DNA of 64,000 bases from DAISJI01 sp964559835. GTDB taxonomy: Bacteria; Acidobacteriota; Terriglobia; Terriglobales; Acidobacteriaceae. The number at the start of each line of letters is the position of its first letter. The first letter of the stretch is position 1. Of the stretch, positions 9,418 through 17,026 are shown one piece after another. The stretch is from contig CAZLJE010000003.1 in NCBI GenBank assembly GCA_964559835.1, forward strand, positions 1 through 64,000, in the 5' to 3' direction. Made by a program: the position numbers and the translations under genes. The notes below the pieces were generated by a model, which did not search any database, had not been told where the DNA came from, and saw only the letters and a program-made list of their open reading frames with translations.

Positions 9418-10691
9418 TCGAGGTCCTCGAGTCGAGCCGGGTTCTGTTCCTGGATGTCGCTGTAGCCCAATCCAGAGAAGGTGCTCGTGTAGTACTGATG
9501 CGCCCTCTCCCATGCAAGGTCGTCTGGCGGTCCCCACATTTGCGTGTACTGGGGAGTGCCCGGGAACGGGAACATCGGCACCGGGTCACTCACCCAGACG
9601 CCGTGCGCCTTCAGGTTTTCCTGCCAGCGGCGGATGTCTTCCTTGTCGTCGTGCTCGGTCAGGATCAGGTTCGCCTGCACCCACGGGATACGCTGGCGGG
9701 CGTAGATCAGCAGTTCGGTCAGGCGCTCGGTGGTCATACGGCAGTTCTTGTTGAGTTCGTCGCGCCCATCGTCGGTGATCGACTCAATGCCGCACTCCAA
9801 CGAGATGGTGTGAGCGCGTCCGAGCAGGTCGAGCGATTCCTCGTCCCAGAGATCGATGCGCGTTTGAAAACCGATGTTGATGCCCCGTTCCGCAATCCCT
9901 TCCAGCAGAGTGCGCACGTTCTTGCCAACGCCAAAGATCTCGTCGATGAAGTAGATGTAATCGACGCCGCGCGCCTTAACCCGGTCCACTTCCGTAAGAA
10001 CGTCTTCTACTTTCCGTTCGCGGAACTTGTTGCGAAACAGCGTCTTATTGCAGAAGTTGCACGACCACGGACAGCCGCGCGCGAACTCCAGTTCCGCCCC
10101 GCGGCCCTCGCCGGAGAACACATGATGGCGATGCGCGTGTCTCTCGACGTTGTAGTTACGGAAATCGAGCGCGCCCAGTTTCTGCATGTCGGCCACGCCG
10201 AGTGCCGGAGACAGATGTTCACCCTTGCTATCGCGCCAGCAGCAGCCTTCGATCGTGTTCCATGCGTCCGAGGCCAAACGGGGCAGCGTGAAGTCTGGTT
10301 CGCCGCGCATCGCCACCTGCACATTCATCTTCCGCATCGCCGCCGTGGGCGTAGCCGATGTATGCGGCCCGATGGCGACCGTGACCTCCCGGCCGGCGAG
10401 GGAAGCAAACCACTCTTTCGGCACGCGCACTTCCGGTGGCGGACAGCGCCAAAACAAATAGGACGGCGCGGTCGGAATCACCAGGAAGTCGGGAGCAAAG
10501 TCCCGCACGATGCGGCGCGCCTCGGTCGTGTTGAGGTTCTCTACTTGCGCGTCCACCAGCAGCGGTTCGTGTCCTGCCTCGCGGATCTTATCGAAGGCGA
10601 ACATCAGTTCCAGCGGATAGTGCGGCTCCTGGCAGCCAAAATAAGTAGACCCCTTGAACTCCCAGTTCGGGTTGACCAGTGCGAACTTCAT
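9405..10691 (-). CDS. B12-binding-domain radical SAM protein
   Basis: This 428-residue enzyme has a cobalamin-binding-like N-terminus (residues 1-150, MKFALVNPNW, with APDFLVIPTAPS) and a radical SAM core. The core carries CX3CX2C at C207, C211 and C214 (ARGCPWSCNFC) and then a TIM-barrel pattern with YIYFIDEIF. Such enzymes bind a 4Fe-4S cluster and S-adenosylmethionine and often methylate unreactive carbon or rearrange substrates. The DxHxxG corrin motif is not obvious, so cobalamin use is unproven. The start overlaps the SDR stop (ATGA). I recall a family of this type being tied to oligosaccharide cassettes. Confidence 0.9.
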   Translation of the reverse strand: MKFALVNPNWEFKGSTYFGCQEPHYPLELMFAFDKIREAGHEPLLVDAQVENLNTTEARRIVRDFAPDFLVIPTAPSYLFWRCPPPEVRVPKEWFASLAGREVTVAIGPHTSATPTAAMRKMNVQVAMRGEPDFTLPRLASDAWNTIEGCCWRDSKGEHLSPALGVADMQKLGALDFRNYNVERHAHRHHVFSGEGRGAELEFARGCPWSCNFCNKTLFRNKFRERKVEDVLTEVDRVKARGVDYIYFIDEIFGVGKNVRTLLEGIAERGINIGFQTRIDLWDEESLDLLGRAHTISLECGIESITDDGRDELNKNCRMTTERLTELLIYARQRIPWVQANLILTEHDDKEDIRRWQENLKAHGVWVSDPVPMFPFPGTPQYTQMWGPPDDLAWERAHQYYTSTFSGLGYSDIQEQNPARLEDLECTC

Positions 10692-11791
10692 GCGGCGTCC
10701 GGCACTTGCTGGAGCGCTGCGGCGGGCTCGCGCTCCGGTTGAGAAGCGGGCGCGAACACTTCGCGATGGCGCTTCCAGAAGTCGTAAATGCGTTCCAGTG
10801 TCTGATTGACAGTAAGCTTCGGTTCCCACCCGGTGTCGCGTTTGAGCTTTGAGGGATCGGTAACGTACACCAACTGGTCTCCCGGCCGCGCTCTCGCCGT
10901 CTGGTATCGCAACCGGCGACCGGTCAGGGCCTCGATACGGTCGACCAGTTCCAGCAATGACGTGGTGTTCTGCGCGCCACCGCCGATGTTGTAGATCTGC
11001 CCGGCCGTGACTTCCTGCCGTTCCCTTACAACGTCGATCGCGCCCACCAGATCGTTGACGCACAGGACGTCGCGCAGTTGGCGGCCGTCGCCGTAGATCA
11101 TTACAGGTGTGTTCTCGAGCGCGGAATACATGAAATGAGCGACCCAGCCCTGGTCTTCGTTCCCGTACTGTCGCTGTCCCGCGATGCACGACATGCGGAA
11201 CACCACCGCCGGAATACCGTAGATCCGAGCGTAGTCGCGAACGTATTGGTCGGCTGCGCCTTTGGAGCACCCGTACGGCGAATGAAAGTCCAGCGGCTCC
11301 TGTTCGTTCACTCCACAGCCGGTCTCGTACTCCCAGCGCTTATCCTTCATCACGACGCGGCGCCCCGCCATCTCGCCATAAACTTTGTTCGTCGACGTGT
11401 AGAGCAGGAACGGGCGTCGCCCGTGCTTGCGCACAGCCTCGAGCACGTTGAACGTGCCGGAAAGGTTCACGTCAAAGTCGAGGCGCGGGTCGCAGACCGA
11501 TGTCGTCACCGCGACTTGTGCCGCGAAATGGTACACCTCGGTCGCGTGGCGCAGGACGCGGTCCACCATCACGGAATCGCGCACGTCTCCGATGGTGATC
11601 TGCAGGCGGCCGGAATTGCCGGCTGCCTTCTGCAGCGCATGGAGGTTATAGCGCACGCCCGGGCGCGAGAGATTGTCGAAGACATGGATCTTCGCGTCCG
11701 ACGTTTCGAGCAGATGATGTGCTAGGTTTGAGCCGATGAATCCCGCGCCACCCACGATGGCCACGGAACGAAAACGGTCAGCTTTCTTCAT
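10688..11791 (-). CDS. NDP-sugar SDR, CDP-paratose 2-epimerase-like
   Basis: This is a 367-residue extended short-chain dehydrogenase. It has the glycine-rich NAD site (VGGAGFIGS, residues 13-21), a TSTNKVYG segment typical of the CDP-paratose/tyvelose epimerase branch, and the catalytic Y173-x3-K177 pair (YGCSK). It likely interconverts or dehydrates a nucleotide sugar supplying the neighbouring glycosyltransferases. The exact reaction cannot be set from sequence alone. The gap to the upstream epimerase is 26 bases, and the stop overlaps the radical SAM start. Confidence 0.9.
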   Translation of the reverse strand: MKKADRFRSVAIVGGAGFIGSNLAHHLLETSDAKIHVFDNLSRPGVRYNLHALQKAAGNSGRLQITIGDVRDSVMVDRVLRHATEVYHFAAQVAVTTSVCDPRLDFDVNLSGTFNVLEAVRKHGRRPFLLYTSTNKVYGEMAGRRVVMKDKRWEYETGCGVNEQEPLDFHSPYGCSKGAADQYVRDYARIYGIPAVVFRMSCIAGQRQYGNEDQGWVAHFMYSALENTPVMIYGDGRQLRDVLCVNDLVGAIDVVRERQEVTAGQIYNIGGGAQNTTSLLELVDRIEALTGRRLRYQTARARPGDQLVYVTDPSKLKRDTGWEPKLTVNQTLERIYDFWKRHREVFAPASQPEREPAAALQQVPDAA

Positions 11792-11817
11792 TTCTTACAG
11801 TCCCCTGTCCCAGCCGC

Positions 11818-12939
11818 TCACGCCGTGAGGCCAAACACGCCGAGTTGCTGGGTGGCTTCCGCGACACGGTCTTCCGCCGTTTGCTGCTTCAGCCAGTGTG
11901 CCAGTTCGCGGACGCCCTCGGCGAAGCGCACGCGGGGCGTGTAGCCCAGCAGGCGCCTGGCCGCGGAAATGTCCGCGAAGCAATGCCGGATGTCGCCGGC
12001 CCGATACTTGCCCGTGATTTCCGCTGGGATCTGCACTCCCAGCGAATTGGAGAGTACCTCTGCCACTTGCTGTATTGTGATCGGCTCGCCGGAGCCGATG
12101 TTGATCGCTTGTCCGTCCGCTTCGTCGCGTTCCATCGCCAGCAGGTTCGCCGCCGTGATGTCGTGCACGCTGACGAAATCGCGCATCTGGCGCCCGTCCT
12201 CGAAAATGAGCGGCGCGCGCCCGTTCAGCAGCCGCGAGGCAAAGATGGCTGCCACCCCCGTGTACGGGTTCGACAGCGCCTGCCGCGGTCCGTAGATATT
12301 GAAATACCGCAACGCCACGACCGGCAGTCCGTACGTGCGGCCGAAGAGAAGCACCATCTCCTCCTGGTCCTTCTTCGACAGCGCATAGATGGAGCTTGCC
12401 TGTAGCGGTTTGCGTTCGTCGGTCGCCACCGGCGCCAGTCCGCTTCCGCAATTTGGGCATAGGGTCTGCCAATGCTTGCTGAGCAGTTGCTCCGTTGCCC
12501 TTACGGGAGGCGCCACGTCGCCGCAGTCGTCGCAACGATAGCGCCCCTCACCGTAGATCGACATCGACGATGCCACGATCAGTTTCTCGATCGGGATCTT
12601 CATGTCGAGGACCACCTGCAACAGGTTCGCCGTGCCTTGTGTGTTGACTCCCATATAATGGGAGATCTCGTACATCGACTGCCCCACGCCTACCGCCGCG
12701 GCAAAGTGGCAAATAACGTCTACGCCTCGAACTGCATCGCGCACGGCTTCGAGGTCGCGCATGTCGCCGCGCACGAACTCGATGTTGTGGGCCAGGTAAT
12801 CGGGCAGACCGCCAGGATGGACTTGCTGGCTCAGGCTGTCGAACACGCGCACTGTCATCCCGCGCTGCAATAGCGCATCCACGAGGTAGGATCCGACGAA
12901 ACCGCCGCCGCCCGTGATCAGGATTCGCTTGCCCATCAT
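11818..12939 (-). CDS. NDP-sugar SDR epimerase with zinc-ribbon insertion
   Basis: This 373-residue extended SDR has GGGGFVGS (residues 10-17) and the catalytic Y185-x3-K189. Between the active-site serine strand (VASSMSIYG) and the tyrosine helix there is an extra segment of about 40 residues. It holds two CxxC knuckles, C136/C139 and C161/C164, spaced like a zinc ribbon. The start is the first of two adjacent ATGs (12939) because it overlaps the preceding TGA in the ATGA pattern. It presumably acts on a nucleotide sugar, with the insert binding metal near the active site. Confidence 0.9.
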   Translation of the reverse strand: MMGKRILITGGGGFVGSYLVDALLQRGMTVRVFDSLSQQVHPGGLPDYLAHNIEFVRGDMRDLEAVRDAVRGVDVICHFAAAVGVGQSMYEISHYMGVNTQGTANLLQVVLDMKIPIEKLIVASSMSIYGEGRYRCDDCGDVAPPVRATEQLLSKHWQTLCPNCGSGLAPVATDERKPLQASSIYALSKKDQEEMVLLFGRTYGLPVVALRYFNIYGPRQALSNPYTGVAAIFASRLLNGRAPLIFEDGRQMRDFVSVHDITAANLLAMERDEADGQAINIGSGEPITIQQVAEVLSNSLGVQIPAEITGKYRAGDIRHCFADISAARRLLGYTPRVRFAEGVRELAHWLKQQTAEDRVAEATQQLGVFGLTA

Positions 12940-13874
12940 TCTTGCGCTCCCACCTGCACCGACTCGAATTGGTGACCTATACGTGCCCTCGCTTTCGACC
13001 CGGCATACCGTCCCACTGCCCACGACGCGAAATCGGCGAAGTCCTGCGGGTTCTTCGGCGGGCTGGTGTAATGCGGCTCGATGCCGAGATGCGCGGGGGT
13101 AAAACAGAGCGTCATGGTGACGTCAAACTCATCGAGCGCCCGCATCTGGCGGTCGAACCATGTCTCCGCATCGGGACGGAACCAGTCCGCCCAACTGATC
13201 CCCGTGCGCAGGTAGCGCACGCCCAGCCGCCGCAGCCAGTGCACACCCGCATCGAGACGATGATCCTGGTAGTGAAACCACTGGCAGATGCCCAGACCCT
13301 GCGGGAACACGTCCGCGCACGGCTTCGGTGTCCCATCTTCGCGCACGAGCCCCATGTAGTAGTGACGGTAGTACGCGCTGCCCTCGGCTTCCTTGTGGCG
13401 CGTGGTCGCTGTCCATGTCGACGGCAGGTCGAAGAGGCTGTACCAGTGCACTCTCTCGACGATCGGCAGAAGCAGTTCGGCCGTACGCTGCAACCCGAAC
13501 GCCTGCACTTCTTCGGCGCCGAACGACGAGGCGCCAGCCTCCGATACCCAGATCGGCCTGGAGGTCACGGCGCGTATCTCATCGATCTTCCTGGGCCATT
13601 CATGGATGTTCCAATGGTTCCAATCCAGCGGGAATCCATGCAGCGCCACGACGTCCACGTGGTCGAGCACGCCGCGCGAATCCAGCAATTGAATGAAATT
13701 GGCGTCGATCGGAGAGATCCCGCCGAGCACAATCTTCAGGTCGGGATTCACCGCGCGAATGGCCCTGGCGCCCGCAATGGCCATGTCGGCGAACATCTTC
13801 CACTCGGGATCGATCTTGAAATCCCAGTGGGATAAGTTGTTCGGCTCATTCCACAGCATCACCGCCTCGACCAT
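12936..13874 (-). CDS. clan GH-A-like glycoside hydrolase, apparently circularly permuted
   Basis: The 312-residue protein opens directly with a strand-4 motif (MLWNEPNN, putative acid/base E10). It continues to a strand-7 motif (IWVSEAGASSFG, putative nucleophile E112) and a strand-8 motif (VHWYSLFDL, then VREDGTPKP near 178-185). Only afterwards come segments that look like strands 1-3 of the same barrel: GICQWFHYQD, LGVRYLRTGISWADW and VTMTLCFTP (residues about 194-260). A beta-xylosidase-like (GH39/GH5-like) role is plausible. The start has an AGGAGAGGA ribosome site. There is no signal peptide, so it is probably cytoplasmic. Confidence 0.82.
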   Translation of the reverse strand: MVEAVMLWNEPNNLSHWDFKIDPEWKMFADMAIAGARAIRAVNPDLKIVLGGISPIDANFIQLLDSRGVLDHVDVVALHGFPLDWNHWNIHEWPRKIDEIRAVTSRPIWVSEAGASSFGAEEVQAFGLQRTAELLLPIVERVHWYSLFDLPSTWTATTRHKEAEGSAYYRHYYMGLVREDGTPKPCADVFPQGLGICQWFHYQDHRLDAGVHWLRRLGVRYLRTGISWADWFRPDAETWFDRQMRALDEFDVTMTLCFTPAHLGIEPHYTSPPKNPQDFADFASWAVGRYAGSKARARIGHQFESVQVGAQE

Positions 13875-13901
13875 TCCTGCTTCCTCTCCTAATGTGGGTG
13901 G

Positions 13902-13930
13902 CCCGCCCTAGCCGATTTTGCCAGGGTGGG
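13902..13930. repeat. CCCxCCCT/AGGGTGGG hairpin element
   Basis: An 8-base arm CCCGCCCT and its partner AGGGTGGG flank a 13-base loop in the short gap between the methyltransferase and hydrolase genes. Pairing has one G-T wobble. The same arms and a similar loop occur twice near 51600-51673, so this is one copy of a dispersed hairpin family. It could act as an attenuator or processing site inside the glycan operon. Confidence 0.65.
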
Positions 13931-13933
13931 TCC

Positions 13934-14770
13934 CTACAGCAATCCCGACAATTCCAGCTCGTGCACGTACTGCCCGTCGCGCTTCACCTTCGTCGGCGAG
14001 CAGATCCATGTCTCCGGCTCCGGATGACCGGCAATCTCCAGCCCCGTGCTCCGCAACATCGCTTCCGCTGCGGCCCGGTTCGGGATCCACCAGTTCGTCG
14101 GATCATTCGCGTATTTGTGCTCAATGAAGTACATGCAGGGGAACTCCGGACTGGCAAAGATCTCCTTATTCCAGAAGTGGTAGTTCTCTTTCCATTGCCG
14201 AACTTCCTCTGACCCGCGGATCATCGTCTGGAACACAAGCTGGCCACCGACTTTCTTCACCACCTTGTCCAGCGCATACAGCGGGTAACGCAGGTGGTAC
14301 AGCACTCCCATGAAGAACACGTAATCGAACTGTCCGGGCAACGAGTCCACCTCGTAGACCGATCTCTTCTCGAACTCGATCTCCAGTCCAAGCGTGCGCG
14401 CGGCAAAGCGCGCCTGGTTCAAATAGCGGTCATCGATGTCGATTCCCAACACCCGCCCGGCGCCGCGGCGCTTTGCCTCGATCGAATAAAACCCGCCATT
14501 GCACCCGATATCCAGGACAGACGCGCCGCCCAGGTCATCCGGGATCGCGCCGGCGATGTGTTTCCATTTCACGTTCGGAAAATCGCCGAGGAAGTGGTTC
14601 GGCGCCGTTGGCACGCCGTACAGGTCCAGGTTATGGAACCACTCCCCGAGTTCTCCGATCTGGCGCGCCAGGTCGTCGCGGTTGATCTCGGGATTTTGCA
14701 GTGGAGCTTGTAAGCCGGACGGACTGATTGGAATTTGGAATTGGGCTGTCATCGTGCGATGGGACGACAC
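13934..14770 (-). CDS. SAM-dependent methyltransferase, first gene of the glycan run
   Basis: This 278-residue protein has a class I methyltransferase fold: motif I VLDIGCNGGFYSIEA at residues 86-100, acidic loop LGIDIDDRYL, and motif IV-like FDYVFFMGVLYHL. The remainder (NRAAAEAMLRSTGLEI) fits a family I recall from glycan cassettes alongside B12-radical SAM enzymes. The GTG at 14770 has a GGA site at usable spacing. The ATG at 14752 is the alternative. A 59-base gap with a hairpin separates it from the hydrolase gene. Confidence 0.87.
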   Translation of the reverse strand: MSSHRTMTAQFQIPISPSGLQAPLQNPEINRDDLARQIGELGEWFHNLDLYGVPTAPNHFLGDFPNVKWKHIAGAIPDDLGGASVLDIGCNGGFYSIEAKRRGAGRVLGIDIDDRYLNQARFAARTLGLEIEFEKRSVYEVDSLPGQFDYVFFMGVLYHLRYPLYALDKVVKKVGGQLVFQTMIRGSEEVRQWKENYHFWNKEIFASPEFPCMYFIEHKYANDPTNWWIPNRAAAEAMLRSTGLEIAGHPEPETWICSPTKVKRDGQYVHELELSGLL

Positions 14771-14929
14771 TTCCGTCCACGCAGCTTAGAAGAACTCTGC
14801 TCGTAAGAGGATGCCTGCGGAGCAGGCCAGCAGCGCGGTGATGCGCGACAGCGTTAGTTTCAACGCGTCAATATGCGCCTGCTGTTCGGGATTGACTGAT
14901 ATTGCACGGCTGCGACGCGCAGACTACGA

Positions 14930-15415
14930 TCACGCCGTCGATAGCCGCGTACGCATGCGGTCCGCCAGTTCGCAAACGTTCTTCAGCTTCGTTGCCGCAG
15001 GGCCAGGCAAAGCCGGCAGATCGAGCGCCTGCTGGGCCGCGAGCAGAATCCCCGTGAGGTCGCCCTTGAGCTGGCTCCGCAACTCCCATTCCACCGAGCG
15101 CCGCGCCAACTCCTTCTCCTTTTCGACGCGTCTCAGCGCAGTCATAACGTCGCGCACCACCCGCTCCTTACCGCTGATCGCCATGTTGACGAATGCCGGC
15201 ACCGCAGTCCCCAGGTGCTTGAACAGCACCTCCAGCTGCGAAGGCGAGGCATTGGCAACGTTGTCGTCGATCACTACGGCGGTGTACTCGTTTTCCCGAA
15301 GCCGGTTGAGCGCGGCCTGCAGATCGGCCGCTATTTCGGTCTTCACATGCGATGCGGACAGCAATGCCCGCGCGCAGTCCGGACCACTTACGGAGGTCGT
15401 GATGAGGAGGATCAT
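14930..15415 (-). CDS. degenerate receiver-domain protein
   Basis: This 161-residue protein begins MILLITTSVSGPDCARAL. Its first 85 residues follow the alternating strand/helix order of a response-regulator receiver, with VVIDDNVA where the phospho-acceptor strand would be. The C-terminal 75 residues are helical (VEKEKELARRSVEWELRSQLKGDL) and resemble a histidine-kinase dimerisation helix without the histidine. It may be an adaptor or pseudo-receiver. It lies downstream of, and on the same strand as, the NtrC/kinase pair but is separated by about 207 bases. Confidence 0.7.
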   Translation of the reverse strand: MILLITTSVSGPDCARALLSASHVKTEIAADLQAALNRLRENEYTAVVIDDNVANASPSQLEVLFKHLGTAVPAFVNMAISGKERVVRDVMTALRRVEKEKELARRSVEWELRSQLKGDLTGILLAAQQALDLPALPGPAATKLKNVCELADRMRTRLSTA

Positions 15416-15509
15416 GGCTCACAGAATTGCACTTCGCCTGCGACAGAATCGCAACTGTAAACGCGTGATTTACGGCGATACCACGCAGATTCCCCTTCCC
15501 GCTTTGGGA

Positions 15510-15528
15510 TTCCATTTCGGGAATGGAA
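15510..15528. promoter_or_regulatory. candidate operator palindrome
   Basis: The sequence has 7-base arms TTCCATT and AATGGAA around a 5-base centre, upstream of the degenerate receiver gene. Related sequences recur upstream of the kinase gene at 18263-18283 and more weakly at 18333-18350 and 18429-18442. A binding site for the adjacent NtrC-type regulator is a reasonable guess. No sigma-54 -24/-12 element could be identified confidently. Confidence 0.35.
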
Positions 15529-15622
15529 ACGTTATTTAACGCTGATGCGAACTGTGCCTGTGACCAACAAAGCACCCGACAACTCACTCTCGGTTGCTTG
15601 ATCAGAGCGAATTGCCTCCCGT

Positions 15623-17026
15623 CTAATCTTCCGACGCGTACTCCTTCAGCTTGCGGTACAGTGTCGTCTTCCCGATGCCCAGCAGGCGCGCTGCCAGCAG
15701 CTTGTCGCCTTTCAACTGGTCGATCGTGCGCATGATCACCTGCCTCTCCATGTCCGACAAGGGAACGATGCGCGGTCCCGCGGTCGCATCCGGCGGGATC
15801 CGGTGGTGGATGTTTTGGATCGGCGACGGCAGGTCCGCCGTCTGGATCGTCGGCCCGGAACTGACCGCGCAAGCTCGGTCGATCGAGTTCTCCAGTTCGC
15901 GTATGTTGCCGGGCCAGTCGTATTGCTCGAGAGCCCGCAGCGCTTCCTCGCTGATCGTCCGCGAGATGCCAGACGTCCGCGCCATGCGGTCCAGGAAATG
16001 CTCCACCAGCAACGGGATGTCCTGCTTGCGTTCGCGCAGCGGCGGGATCTTGAGCGTAAGCACATTCAGCCGGAAATAAAGGTCGCGGCGGAATGTTCCT
16101 TCGGCTACCGCCTCTTCCAGGTCGCGGCTCGTGGCGGCGAGGATGCGTACGTTGATGGGGAGCCGTTTCGTGCTGCCCACCGGGCGGATCTCTTTTTCCT
16201 GGATCGCACGGAGCAGCTTTGCCTGGAGATCCACCGGCAGTGCCCCGACTTCATCCAGGAACACGGTCCCACCTTGCGCGATCGACAGCAACCCGTCCTT
16301 CGCGCGGATGGCGCCGGTGAACGCGCCGCGCGCATAGCCAAATAGTTCGCTCTCGATCAACGATGGCACCAGCGAACCGCAATCCACCGGGATGAATGGC
16401 TTGTCGTGGCACGGTCCGGAATAATGGATCGACCGTGCCACCAACTCCTTACCGCTGCCGCTCTCGCCCGAGATCAGGACAGGATGCGTGCTCTGCGCTG
16501 CCTTGGCGATGATGCGGTACAGTTTCTCCATCTCCGGCGAACGGCCGATGATCGAGCCGAAACCGTTCTTCGAGCGCAGCCGCTCGCGCAGCACGCGCTT
16601 CTCGGTGGTGATCCTCAACTCGTCGATGGCGCGCTCCAACATGACGCGCAGCTCGTCGAGCGTGAATGGCTTGCTGATGTAATCAAATGCGCCAAACTTC
16701 ATCGCCTGTACCGCCGACGGCACCGTCGCAAACCCGGTCATGACGATCACTACCGCGTTCGGCCGCCGGCTCTTGATGCTCTTCAACGCATCCAGCCCAT
16801 TGACGCCAGGCAGCCTGAGGTCGAGCAGGACGATGTCGATGCCCTGCTGCTCCAGGATCTTGGCCGCGTGTTCCGCCGAATCGGCGACAAAGGTGTTGAA
16901 TCCCGCCAGGTGCGCGGTGTCGCGGCAGCCCTCGCGGATAGCGCGGTCGTCATCGACTACAAGCAGGTTCAGCAGGTTCGCCCCGGCTATCTCTCTTGTC
17001 GTAGTGAATTCAGGTGTAGCGATCAT
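15623..17026 (-). CDS. sigma-54-dependent response regulator (NtrC family)
   Basis: This 467-residue protein has three parts. The receiver spans about 20-135, with acidic D25-D27, phospho-acceptor D69 (LLDLRLPG) and K119. The AAA+ domain spans about 158-390, with Walker A GESGSGKE at 187-194, the sigma-54 contact loop GAFTGA at 234-239 and an LFRxD-like RRDLYFRLNV. A Fis-type helix-turn-helix lies at the C-terminus (LLAARLLGIGKTTLYRKL). It should activate sigma-54 promoters when phosphorylated by the kinase encoded just upstream, whose stop overlaps its start by 4 bases. Confidence 0.96.
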   Translation of the reverse strand: MIATPEFTTTREIAGANLLNLLVVDDDRAIREGCRDTAHLAGFNTFVADSAEHAAKILEQQGIDIVLLDLRLPGVNGLDALKSIKSRRPNAVVIVMTGFATVPSAVQAMKFGAFDYISKPFTLDELRVMLERAIDELRITTEKRVLRERLRSKNGFGSIIGRSPEMEKLYRIIAKAAQSTHPVLISGESGSGKELVARSIHYSGPCHDKPFIPVDCGSLVPSLIESELFGYARGAFTGAIRAKDGLLSIAQGGTVFLDEVGALPVDLQAKLLRAIQEKEIRPVGSTKRLPINVRILAATSRDLEEAVAEGTFRRDLYFRLNVLTLKIPPLRERKQDIPLLVEHFLDRMARTSGISRTISEEALRALEQYDWPGNIRELENSIDRACAVSSGPTIQTADLPSPIQNIHHRIPPDATAGPRIVPLSDMERQVIMRTIDQLKGDKLLAARLLGIGKTTLYRKLKEYASED

